Source of the DNA: Pseudomonas sp. S30 | GTDB taxonomy: Bacteria; Pseudomonadota; Gammaproteobacteria; Pseudomonadales; Pseudomonadaceae | Length of the DNA: 64,000 bases | Assembly: GCF_016518545.1 (NCBI RefSeq) | Contig: NZ_JACVTO010000005.1 | Location: forward strand, 186,001 to 250,000 | Direction: 5' to 3' | In this document: in pieces, positions 9,151 to 17,710 of the stretch | How positions within the stretch are numbered: position 1 is the first letter of the stretch | Layout: every line of letters starts with the position of its first letter | Notes under the pieces: model-generated | Told to the model about the DNA's origin: nothing | The model's input: the letters and a program-made list of their open reading frames with translations, nothing else | Database searches by the model: none | Position numbers and translations under genes: made by a program

Positions 9151-12100
9151 CAGAAGTTCGCTCCATTGAATTTTTCCTGAATGGTGGCCAATTCCTTGAG
9201 TAGTTCGGCCATCAATGCGTCGTCATCCTCATCTGCGCCGACCTCGCTGACCGTCGTATGCGCATCGTCATTGTCAGCGGGCCACAAGAGTGATTCCAGA
9301 TAGCTGGCCAGTGCGTTGACCGTCGGGTAGTTCCAGAGAACGGTTGCTGGCATACGCACCTCCAGCTCGGTTTGCAGGCGATTTCGAATTTCCACACCCA
9401 GCAATGAACTGATGCCCAGGTCGCTCAAAGGCGCGTCATCTGGAATGCTCTCGATGGGCTGTTGGAGCAATGCGGCGACATACCGCCGCACGACATCGGC
9501 TAACTGTCCGTGCCGGTCCTGTGCATCCTGTCTCAAAACGACGGGCCTCGACGGCGGCGTCAGATTTCGCCCGAGCGCCATGGGTCCTCGGTACTTCATG
9601 ATCGTTGGATCGAGCTCTGTCCCGGGGCAGTCGCGCAAGGCCTGCAAGCCTTCCAGAAGGGTCATGGCGGGGAGATGGCCGAAGACTTGTCCGTTCGCCA
9701 GCAAACCGTTGCCCTGGAAAGGCCCGAATCGCACGCTAATGCCAGGCAAGCCCAGGCCTCGACGGTAGTCCGCCAAGCCGTCGAGATAGGCGTTCGCAGC
9801 GGCGTAGCTGGCGTGACCGGGGAAGCCGAAGAGGCTCGAGACCGAGGAGATCAGGACGAAGGCCTCTATCGGCCAGTGCTCACTCAAACGGTGTAGATTC
9901 CACGCACCTTGCTGCTTGCCACGCATCTGTAGAAGCAACGTCCTGCCATCTACGCTTTGCAGGGGGCTGGCCTCGAGGGTGCCAGCAAGATGACTTATGC
10001 GGGTCAGCGGGCCAAGTGTCGAGGCATTGCGTTGCACTGCCGCATCCAAGGCCTGCGCATCACTGACATCCAGACATTCCACGACGATGTAGTTTCCCTG
10101 CTCACGCCAACGCTGCAGAGCCTGGGCGACAGGCTCCGAAGCCGGCTGTCTGCCGATTAGCACGAAGCGCGTCTCGCCCTGGTCGATCAACTGCTCCAGC
10201 AGCGCCTGACCCAGAGCCCCGAGCCCGCCGGTGATCAGGTGATAGCCCCGTGTATCTGAGGACCGTGATGGCACGCGATCAGGCGGCGGTTCCGCGGCCT
10301 GCAATGTGGGGATATAGCGCTGTTGGGCTCGCCAGGCGGACTGCGTGAGTGGCTGCGCCACACTGGCCTGCATGGCGATGGCCCACTGGGCGAACTCAGG
10401 GGATTGCCGGTCCAGGTGCGGCAGATCGCAAACACACAGGCGCAGCTGTTCAAACTCCAGGAGCGCCGTACGCAGCACTCCCCACAGCAACGTGGATTCA
10501 GGCCAAACGGTATCGCCCTCGCCGATACGGTATGCGCCGACGGTAAAGACATGGAGCGTCACGCCTTGACTTGATAAACGATCGACGAACCGCAACGTAG
10601 CCAGCAGATCCCTGACCAGGTATTGAAGGTCTTGATCAGGCTCAAGCAGCATGATCACGTGCTCGACGCTCTCGTTGGCGAAACCCTTGGCGAGAGCCGA
10701 GAAATCTGGCGAGTCATCAGCACCGAAACTGGACAGCTGACTTCCCGGCAAGTAGTCGCTGGCAACGGCATTGAAGGCTTGAGAGTTGCAAAGCACCAGC
10801 AAGCGGTCGGTACGAGGCGCGGCGGATACCTCTTCGCAAGCCGGCTGCCAGTTCAGTCTGTGAGTCTGCACGGCCCCGGGAGCGGCTCGCGCAGAGCCGT
10901 ACACCACCGGCAATGCCAGAGGCGGTTGCGACAGCATTGCCCTGGGCGGCATCAGGGCTCCAGCGAGAAAGCCACGAACCATCAAGTGCGCCCGCAGCTG
11001 GTGCGCAGTCAGGTCTTGCAAGCCTTCGAGCCGCACGAACCCAGGCTCGCCACCGGCGATGCACTGTGCCTGCCATGTCTGTTCATTCAAATTCTGCGCA
11101 GCGCGCAGGAGCGCCTGCACGGCACTGCGCGACAACTCCAGGTCGGGAATCTTTCCTGACAGCGAAGCCATTCGATAACCACTCATGAGCATGCCATTGG
11201 CACGCAGCAGCGCCACGCACCCAATAGCCAGCGCCAGACTGTCCAACCAGTCTCCACTGATCTGCGCTTGCTCGGCCACCTGCAACACGCGCTGACGGGC
11301 CGTGGAGAATTCCTCGAAAACGCTCAGCTCATCGCACTGTGCGTGGCTCAGGAGGCATTGATGAGTGATGTCGAGCACGGCGTGATCGAGCGTGCAAGAT
11401 TGCACTTCAGCCGTATCCAGCTCGCGCAGCCAATCGATAGCCTGCTGGCGATCAGTGATCACCGTCGCGACCCGGAAACGCTCGTGACTGATGGCGCTGC
11501 ATAATGCCTGGGAGCATTCGCTCAAGCTAAGCTCCGGGTTGTCCTGCAACCACTTCAGGATGCTCGTGGCTCGCTGTCGGAGTGCTTCACGCCCATACCC
11601 GGACAACAACAGCGGATAGGCTCGAGGCAGATCTGGCTGTTGCGCCGACGCTCCATCGGCCAGCGCCAGGTCCATCGCGCAGGCATCGCTGCCGCCTCGG
11701 CGTGAACTGATCCACAGACCTCGATGCCAGTCGGCTTGCAGCATTGCGGCTTGCAAGCTGGATTGCAGCACTGGGTGACTGGATATCTCCACCACCACGC
11801 CGCTGGTTCGTTGCAGTACGCTACACAGAGCGTCGAACCATCGCAGCGGTAGAGCCACTGCCTCATCCCAGTGCGCACGACCAGGGGTTCGCAACACAGC
11901 GCCCGTGGCGCTGGCCCCATACACCGGAATCCTTGCCGGGCAAGGCACGATGTCTTGCATCGCCTGCGTCAGGTCGCCATAGCCCTGTTCAACGCGAGCG
12001 GCATGAACGCCAACGCGGGTCTGAATCTGGCGCACACGCACTTGGTGCTCATGACAGTGACGCTGCACGGCGGCCAGGGCCTGTTCGCTCCCGGAAATGA

Positions 12101-14180
12101 CCGTTTCCTGTCCAGCGTGCTGAATGGCCGGATACGCCTCCACATCAAGGCGGGTCAGCAGTTCTTCTGTCTGTGACCAGCCAAGATCCAGCAACGCCAT
12201 TGCCCCAGGTTGCGTGGCGGCCCAGCGCGCCTGGGCGAGGATCACCACCAGCGCATCGTGAAGGCTCAACATACCGGCGATATGAGCAGCGGCGGCCTCG
12301 CCGATACTATGGCCCACTACGGCCGTGGGTTTGAGCCCCTTTCGGATCCAGACGCGTGCCAGCGCGACTTGCACAGCGAAATGACAAGGCCAAGCGACTT
12401 CGACCGAAGTGAAGTCTTCCAGGTCATCGTACAGCCGCTCTGCCAGCGACCAGCCCGCCAGTGTTGCGAATACCCTGTCGCAGTCAGCGATGGTCTGACG
12501 AAATACTGGGTCGAGTCGCGCGAGGTGCAGGCCCATTCCTTGCCACTGATCCCCCTGGCCGGAAAACACCAGCAGTGCACCGTCGTCGATCGATCTCGCT
12601 GCCTTCACTACCAGGGTGTCGGGGTGCGGCGGCGACTCCTGCGTAGCCGGCCATTGCCGATCGATGATCACATGGGCGTTGGTGCCGCCAAAACCGAAGG
12701 AGCTGACACCCGCCAACGGGCGCCTCGACCGCCATGGTGTGTTTTGCACGACCGGTTGCACATCGAGCTGAGCCCAATCGATCGCTGGATTAGGCGTCGT
12801 ATAATTCAAATGCGCAGGTATCGTCCCGTGCTGTAACGCCAGCAGGACCTTGATCAAGCCAGCCATGCCCGCCGCCGCCTCGCTGTGGCCGATGTTCGTC
12901 TTTACCGACCCGATCAACAAGGGCGAGCGCGACACACCGCGCGGACAGTAGGCAGCAGCGATCGCGGTGACTTCTATCGGATCCCCCATAGCGGTGCCCG
13001 TACCGTGCGCCTCGACGAACTCAACCTGATCGGGCGTCACCCCTGCCCGCTGCAGCGTTTCATCCAGCAGTGCCTGCTGGGCCTGGAAAGAAGGTGCTGT
13101 CAGGCTTGCATGGAAGCCGTTGTTATTGACCACGGAGGATCGCACGACCCCCCAGATCGGCGCCGCCTGGACAAGGGCATCAGGTAGCCTGCGCACGATC
13201 ACGACCCCGGCCCCTTCGGCGCGCACATAGCCATCGGCGGCAGCATCGAAGGTGTGGCAGGTGGCGGTCGCCGATAGCCCACCGAATTGACGCATCGCCA
13301 TGAAGCTCTGCGCCGCCAGCATAAGGTTCACACCTCCGACCACAGCGAAGTCGCACTCCCCCTGTTTCAGGGCCTGGCAAGCCAGATGCAGGGCGACCAG
13401 TGAGGAGGAGCACGCCGTATTGACGGTCATGCTGGGGCCGCTGAGGCCCAGACAGAAAGAGATTCGCGCGGACAGGATGCTGGTATCCAGACCGGTCGCG
13501 CTATGCGCCGTCATCTGTTGGGGAGTGATGTGGTGTGCGAAATCGCACCACATGGCACCGATGAAAACCCCACCGCGCTGCCCGCGAAGCGACGCCGGTG
13601 GCATCGCCGCCTGCTCCAACGCTGCCCAGGTGAGGGTCAGCATCAGACGCTGCTGCGGATCCATCTGGCTCGCCTCGTGAGCAGTGAGGCCGAATCTTTG
13701 TGCATCGAAGTCACCGGGGTGACTGATGAAACCTGCTACCTCTTTTTCATCGACGTTCCACGGGCTCTGCAAGCGCTCATTGAAATGATCGGTGCCGACC
13801 GGACCCACGCTTCGCTGGCCCTGAATCAGCAATCGCCAGAACTCGTGACTGTCAGCTGCGTGCGGAAAACAGCAGGCGAGACCGGTGATCGCTATCGGAC
13901 ACTGCGCCGATGCGGGTCTGGGATCCTGCAATGGAATAACAACGGGGGAGTCGTCGCACAAGTGTCGACATAACTGCTCAGGCGTTGCATAACGCCAGAA
14001 TATCGTTGGCTCGAGTTCACGATCCAGACGCCGTTCGAGGGTGCTCACCAAATCGGTAATGGTGATTGAATCCAGACCCAGGCTTCCGAGCCGCTGGTGT
14101 GCATCGACGGCCTGCAATCCGGCGCAGAGCGCCAGTTCTTCCAGCACGACACGCAGCACATGTTCGTATGCAGTGTTCAT
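9150..14180 (-). CDS. Type I polyketide synthase ACP-KS-AT-KR-ACP
   Basis: A 1676-residue PKS that begins with a carrier domain (Ser38 in LGLDSIT) rather than KS or a loading AT. KS about 94-510: C257 (TACSSS), H392 (AHGTG), H432 (NIGH). AT about 535-830: GQGDQW, S625 in GHSIGE, and VGVH (723-726) where HAFH or YASH is expected, so extender choice is uncertain. No DH motif is visible between AT and KR. KR carries TGGLGALGQ, an ISSVSS serine and a YAAAN tyrosine; LEA replaces LDD. The second ACP uses Ser1592 (GISSLL, with Ser in place of the usual Asp). The acidic helical C-terminus (ALMAELLKELATIQ) may dock to the next PKS. ATG at 14180 is chosen over an in-frame ATG 24 nt upstream because GGAAAGG precedes it. 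The first PKS of the operon; the chain reaches its N-terminal ACP from an enzyme not seen here. Confidence 0.95.
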   Translation of the reverse strand: MNTAYEHVLRVVLEELALCAGLQAVDAHQRLGSLGLDSITITDLVSTLERRLDRELEPTIFWRYATPEQLCRHLCDDSPVVIPLQDPRPASAQCPIAITGLACCFPHAADSHEFWRLLIQGQRSVGPVGTDHFNERLQSPWNVDEKEVAGFISHPGDFDAQRFGLTAHEASQMDPQQRLMLTLTWAALEQAAMPPASLRGQRGGVFIGAMWCDFAHHITPQQMTAHSATGLDTSILSARISFCLGLSGPSMTVNTACSSSLVALHLACQALKQGECDFAVVGGVNLMLAAQSFMAMRQFGGLSATATCHTFDAAADGYVRAEGAGVVIVRRLPDALVQAAPIWGVVRSSVVNNNGFHASLTAPSFQAQQALLDETLQRAGVTPDQVEFVEAHGTGTAMGDPIEVTAIAAAYCPRGVSRSPLLIGSVKTNIGHSEAAAGMAGLIKVLLALQHGTIPAHLNYTTPNPAIDWAQLDVQPVVQNTPWRSRRPLAGVSSFGFGGTNAHVIIDRQWPATQESPPHPDTLVVKAARSIDDGALLVFSGQGDQWQGMGLHLARLDPVFRQTIADCDRVFATLAGWSLAERLYDDLEDFTSVEVAWPCHFAVQVALARVWIRKGLKPTAVVGHSIGEAAAAHIAGMLSLHDALVVILAQARWAATQPGAMALLDLGWSQTEELLTRLDVEAYPAIQHAGQETVISGSEQALAAVQRHCHEHQVRVRQIQTRVGVHAARVEQGYGDLTQAMQDIVPCPARIPVYGASATGAVLRTPGRAHWDEAVALPLRWFDALCSVLQRTSGVVVEISSHPVLQSSLQAAMLQADWHRGLWISSRRGGSDACAMDLALADGASAQQPDLPRAYPLLLSGYGREALRQRATSILKWLQDNPELSLSECSQALCSAISHERFRVATVITDRQQAIDWLRELDTAEVQSCTLDHAVLDITHQCLLSHAQCDELSVFEEFSTARQRVLQVAEQAQISGDWLDSLALAIGCVALLRANGMLMSGYRMASLSGKIPDLELSRSAVQALLRAAQNLNEQTWQAQCIAGGEPGFVRLEGLQDLTAHQLRAHLMVRGFLAGALMPPRAMLSQPPLALPVVYGSARAAPGAVQTHRLNWQPACEEVSAAPRTDRLLVLCNSQAFNAVASDYLPGSQLSSFGADDSPDFSALAKGFANESVEHVIMLLEPDQDLQYLVRDLLATLRFVDRLSSQGVTLHVFTVGAYRIGEGDTVWPESTLLWGVLRTALLEFEQLRLCVCDLPHLDRQSPEFAQWAIAMQASVAQPLTQSAWRAQQRYIPTLQAAEPPPDRVPSRSSDTRGYHLITGGLGALGQALLEQLIDQGETRFVLIGRQPASEPVAQALQRWREQGNYIVVECLDVSDAQALDAAVQRNASTLGPLTRISHLAGTLEASPLQSVDGRTLLLQMRGKQQGAWNLHRLSEHWPIEAFVLISSVSSLFGFPGHASYAAANAYLDGLADYRRGLGLPGISVRFGPFQGNGLLANGQVFGHLPAMTLLEGLQALRDCPGTELDPTIMKYRGPMALGRNLTPPSRPVVLRQDAQDRHGQLADVVRRYVAALLQQPIESIPDDAPLSDLGISSLLGVEIRNRLQTELEVRMPATVLWNYPTVNALASYLESLLWPADNDDAHTTVSEVGADEDDDALMAELLKELATIQEKFNGANF

Positions 14181-14231
14181 GGGCTTTCCCTTTCCAGTGG
14201 CCATGAATCCATTTCATGGCTGCTTCGTCAT

Positions 14232-15503
14232 TCAGCAGGGGGTGAGATCGAGTGTACGCAGCCCCTCGAACAGGACCTGCACCCAGGCACGCAGAGCCAA
14301 TTGCCGCTCCAACTGCCGGACCGCCTGGACCGTGATCTTCAACCTGTCTTCGTAGAGCTCCGCTTCAAATCCAAGCGACAGCTCTGCCAATTGCTCAGGT
14401 GCTCTGCGGATGTCGAGCCGCTCGGGGGCCAGCCGATAACCGAGCAACTGAGGACGCGGCCGCGGTGAGTTGACGAAATTGAAACCCAGTGCTGGTAGAT
14501 CGGGGCGCTCGGACTCTGGCACACCGGAGAAATACCGAGCGGCATACTCCTGCGCACCGTCCAGCGCTTCCTGTAGATCGCGTGTCGCTCGCAGCACATG
14601 CTCGTGCAACGTGGATCTGAATAGCTCGAATGTGACTGGCATCGGAAAAGCGACCGACCCGACAAGCTCAGCGACAGGAGTGTCCCACTCCCCTACGAAG
14701 TGCGGACTCATCCACATCATTAGCCCAACCGTGCCGCTCGACTGCAAACGACTGAGTGCGCAGGTCCAATGCCCCAGCAGCAAGTCGGCCAGGCTCACCC
14801 GCCATGCCTTGGCCTGCTGATGCAGCTCGTAGAGTGCGTCCGGCTCCAATACCACCGTCCAACTCAACACGCTGTCGTGACGGACCTGCCCATGATGCTC
14901 ACGGCAAAGGCGATCCATTAGGCCCGGTGGCTGGACGGGGGGTGGCGCGGGGGTCGTCAGTTGCCGATGGCGCCGCTCAAGTTCCAACGCCAGTCTCAGG
15001 TAGCTGTCACATGGCTGTGCAACTAGCGGCGTACCTCGCTCGGCAGCCTGGTAAGCCCTGGACAGATCCCGCCACAGAATCCGACTGGAAATCCCATCGC
15101 ACACCAGATGATGAAACAGAATCAACAGGCGTTGCTCTCCGGATTCCATGCTTTCGAACAGCCCGTAGCGCAATAGCGGTTGCGAACGCAGGCCGGCGTC
15201 TTGAACGACACGAGTCCAATGATGGATTTGCGCCAGCATGGCGCGATTCGACTCAGCCTGGATGACATGCACAGCCGTCTCGACCTTATTGCGATCAACG
15301 TCTCCCCATTCCATGCACCACCCTTCGGAAGTGCGTAGAAAATGCGCACTCAATACCGGATACTTTGCATAAATATAAGCCACCGCCTGTTGTAGATAAT
15401 CAGGCAGCAGTACGTCAGTTGGAACAATCAACTCCCCTACAAATAGGTCTTCCAGGTCATAGGCCGTCTCGCAATCATAAATCTGGCCCAATAGCAGATG
15501 CAT
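14232..15503 (-). CDS. Free-standing condensation-domain acyltransferase
   Basis: A 423-residue protein consisting of one condensation/acyltransferase fold, with the catalytic HHLVCDGIS (HHxxxDG) about a third of the way in. No adenylation or carrier domain is attached. Length and isolation resemble both stand-alone NRPS condensation enzymes and PapA5-type acyltransferases that esterify finished polyketides; the sequence alone does not separate these. The ATG at 15503 is chosen because AGGAG lies 7 nt upstream; an ATG 27 nt earlier has no ribosome site. It sits between the exporter gene (40-bp gap) and the first PKS (about 50-bp gap) in the same operon. Plausible roles are loading an acyl group on the N-terminal ACP of that PKS or tailoring/release of the product. 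Confidence 0.88.
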   Translation of the reverse strand: MHLLLGQIYDCETAYDLEDLFVGELIVPTDVLLPDYLQQAVAYIYAKYPVLSAHFLRTSEGWCMEWGDVDRNKVETAVHVIQAESNRAMLAQIHHWTRVVQDAGLRSQPLLRYGLFESMESGEQRLLILFHHLVCDGISSRILWRDLSRAYQAAERGTPLVAQPCDSYLRLALELERRHRQLTTPAPPPVQPPGLMDRLCREHHGQVRHDSVLSWTVVLEPDALYELHQQAKAWRVSLADLLLGHWTCALSRLQSSGTVGLMMWMSPHFVGEWDTPVAELVGSVAFPMPVTFELFRSTLHEHVLRATRDLQEALDGAQEYAARYFSGVPESERPDLPALGFNFVNSPRPRPQLLGYRLAPERLDIRRAPEQLAELSLGFEAELYEDRLKITVQAVRQLERQLALRAWVQVLFEGLRTLDLTPC

Positions 15504-15543
15504 GAGCTTCTCCTGATGGCATTCATCCAAGTATCAACAAACG

Positions 15544-17058
15544 CTATTGCGAAAAGTGTGTTTGCTCATTAACCAGGGAGGGGCTACGGCGAAAGTTCAT
15601 CCACACCACGGCGGCGCTCACGATGAGTATTCCGATTGAGGTGAACATGACCCAGTGGACAGCCTGCTCGAATGCAAATCTGGCACTACTGGCGACCTGC
15701 GCAGCCACCTCCGGTGTCAGCGTCTGGGAGTACGCCAATGCTCGATCTATGCCTTCGCGCAGTGAATCAGGATCGCTGATCCCTTCCGGCACCACGATGC
15801 TTGCGCTGTAGATGACGGACATGAGGGTGCCCAGTAATGCGATGCCCAGCCCTCCTCCCAGTTCGTAGGAGATCTCTTCGGCAGATGCTGCCATACCCGC
15901 TCTCTGCGGAGGGACGCTGGACATGATGGTGGTGGATGCCCCAGTCATACTTGCACCTACGCAGGCGCCCATCACGAACAACATCCCGGCTTGCATCACG
16001 ATCGAGTGATCGAAGCTGTACATGAACAGTGCGATGACCACGGCATAGGTCAGCAACGCCATGATCAGGAATCGGTCACAGCGGATGCGGGGCAGCATCC
16101 ACCCACTCAAAGGACCGGCCACGATAGCCCCCAATGATAGCGGTATGAAATAGAAGCCGGTCTGCAAGGGCGACATGTCCAGCACCAACTGCAGACGCTG
16201 ACTCAACACCAGATTGATGCCCATCAGGCATCCGGCCGCCGCCAGGCTCGCCAGCATCGCCGAGGAAAAAGCCGCACTGCGGAAAATGGCCATGTCGATC
16301 AGGGGGTAGTCACGCTTTCGCTGGCCTCGCAGGAACACCCAGGCGCTGCCGATGCAGATCACCAACGCCATCGCCGCTGCAGCCATCGATGGGATCGGCT
16401 TCGCGAACTCCTTGATCAGATAGGCGAAGCTGATCAGGCATACCATGGCTTGCAGAGAGCCGAGCAAATCCCATGGCCCAGCATTTGGAAGAGGCGCGTT
16501 GTCGATCAGCCGCAGCGACAGGACCAGTGCAATGACGACAATGGGGACGTTGATCAGAAAAACCGAACCCCACCAGAAATGCTCGAGAAGGGCGCCACCG
16601 ACCACTGGTCCCAATGCCGCGCCGCCCGAGGCGACCGCAGTCCAGATCCCAATGGCGACCGAACGCTCGCGCTCCTCTTCGAAAATCAGAGTGATGATCG
16701 CCAGGGTCGCCGGCATCATGGCCGCCGCCCCAACGCCCAACGCTGCCCTGGCAACAACAAGCAAAGCGGCACTGGGCGCGAAGGCCGCCAACAAGGAGGC
16801 TGAGCCGAAAATTGCCAGGCCTGCAACGAAGAGACGCTGATGTCCCACCCTGTCGCCGAGCGTGCCCGCGCCCAATAACAGGCCCGCGACGACCAATGGG
16901 TACATGTTGACGATCCACAACTTGTCGTTGGTGGACGCATCGAGCGCATGTGTGAGTGTGGGAAGCGCGATATAAAGGACTGTCATATCGATCGCGACCA
17001 GCAGAAGCGCAAATGACAGTACGGCTAGTACCAGCCACCGTCGAGTGTTGTTAGGCAT
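15544..17058 (-). CDS. MFS multidrug exporter, DHA2 (14-TM) type
   Basis: A 504-residue, strongly hydrophobic protein. The first helix ends in AIDMTVLYIALPTL, the typical DHA2/QacA-SmvA motif with an Asp in TM1; motif A (GTLGDRVGHQRLF) follows TM2, and motif C (GPVVGGALLEHFWW) lies in TM5. Length and number of hydrophobic segments fit 14 transmembrane helices in the inner membrane. ATG at 17058 is preceded by AAGGAG at good spacing, so a longer start 30 nt upstream is unlikely. As first gene of the PKS/NRPS operon it is probably the exporter and self-protection pump for the product; this role is inferred from position only. Confidence 0.93.
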   Translation of the reverse strand: MPNNTRRWLVLAVLSFALLLVAIDMTVLYIALPTLTHALDASTNDKLWIVNMYPLVVAGLLLGAGTLGDRVGHQRLFVAGLAIFGSASLLAAFAPSAALLVVARAALGVGAAAMMPATLAIITLIFEEERERSVAIGIWTAVASGGAALGPVVGGALLEHFWWGSVFLINVPIVVIALVLSLRLIDNAPLPNAGPWDLLGSLQAMVCLISFAYLIKEFAKPIPSMAAAAMALVICIGSAWVFLRGQRKRDYPLIDMAIFRSAAFSSAMLASLAAAGCLMGINLVLSQRLQLVLDMSPLQTGFYFIPLSLGAIVAGPLSGWMLPRIRCDRFLIMALLTYAVVIALFMYSFDHSIVMQAGMLFVMGACVGASMTGASTTIMSSVPPQRAGMAASAEEISYELGGGLGIALLGTLMSVIYSASIVVPEGISDPDSLREGIDRALAYSQTLTPEVAAQVASSARFAFEQAVHWVMFTSIGILIVSAAVVWMNFRRSPSLVNEQTHFSQ

Positions 17059-17078
17059 CAAATTCTCCTTGCCATAAA

Positions 17079-17102
17079 CTGCCGACATTCCCTGCCGACA
17101 TT
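17079..17102. repeat. 11-bp direct repeat upstream of the exporter gene
   Basis: CTGCCGACATT occurs at 17079-17089 and again at 17092-17102, a 13-bp period. The pair ends about 20 bp before the exporter start codon on the minus strand, inside the expected untranslated leader. It could be a regulator-binding site or a chance duplication; nothing further can be said from sequence. Confidence 0.6.
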
Positions 17103-17330
17103 TTCAAGCTCATGCCAAGCTAGTTGACGATTATTACTATTGCAAAAAAACGGGAAATTAAAATTGTAAATTTATGATACGTGTTCATGAGGCCTATCTT
17201 GGTATGGCCTATCCAGGAAACTGAATGTGATCGAATAGGATCACGTGCGTACCCGCTTGTCACACTCGAGCAAGGCGATGGTTTCCGGAGGACTGACAAG
17301 AAAAGCCGAAGAAGCGAAAACCGGAATATC

Positions 17331-17373
17331 TTGTACACAAAACTAATAACAAATGCACCACAAGTGTGCACAA
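17331..17373. promoter_or_regulatory. Paired TGTNNACA palindromes (candidate operators)
   Basis: TTGTACACAA lies at 17331-17340, and GTGTGCACAA overlaps 17364-17373. Both contain the core TGTNNACA and the cores are 33 bp apart, about three helical turns, so they lie on one face of DNA. FadR-type GntR regulators are known to bind TNGTNNACNA. A third copy is found at 17571-17580. Operator function is inferred. Confidence 0.4.
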
Positions 17374-17570
17374 TCGTAACGTTTCAGCCCAAAATGGTGA
17401 CAAAATAGCGATAACTGACTGGCAGGTCAGATGGCGAGAAGAAGGCCGATTTTTGCGTGAAAATAAAATATCCTATGAAAATCATTCAGTTAAGTAGTTT
17501 CAGGTTTTTGCTGACGTTCACTTCAGCCTTTTAAGAAGCTGGCATGAAAATGGCTAGTCTGGACTGTGAT

Positions 17571-17580
17571 TTGTATACAA
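17571..17580. promoter_or_regulatory. TTGTATACAA palindrome upstream of the permease
   Basis: A perfect 10-bp palindrome with the TGTNNACA core, 130 bp upstream of the permease start. The embedded TATACAAT could also act as a -10 element. It matches the form expected for a GntR-family operator controlling the permease/racemase pair. The same 10-mer recurs at 31981-31990. Confidence 0.4.
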
Positions 17581-17710
17581 TCCGTTGATCATTACAATAA
17601 TCCACGACGCCAGCCGCTCAAGGCTGTTCGCGCCCAGAACCCAGCGATGCGGGGCCTGCTGGAGATGATCCATTCTCTTCAATCAGCCCAGCGCATCAGG
17701 AGCCTCCGGA

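Larger units (their letters stand above)
17059..17710. promoter_or_regulatory. AT-rich divergent intergenic region between exporter and permease
   Basis: About 650 bp without a convincing gene. It is visibly richer in A and T than either flank, especially 17120-17600. It must carry the promoters of the minus-strand biosynthetic operon and of the plus-strand permease. It holds a direct repeat close to the exporter start and three TGTNNACA palindromes (listed separately). No confident -35/-10 pair could be assigned by eye. Short open frames inside lack ribosome sites and recognisable motifs. It also marks the change from the biosynthetic cluster to ordinary core-type sequence. Confidence 0.6.

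Noticed and set aside
17120..17408. Small open frames in the AT-rich intergenic region
   Set aside because: No ribosome sites and no recognisable motif.
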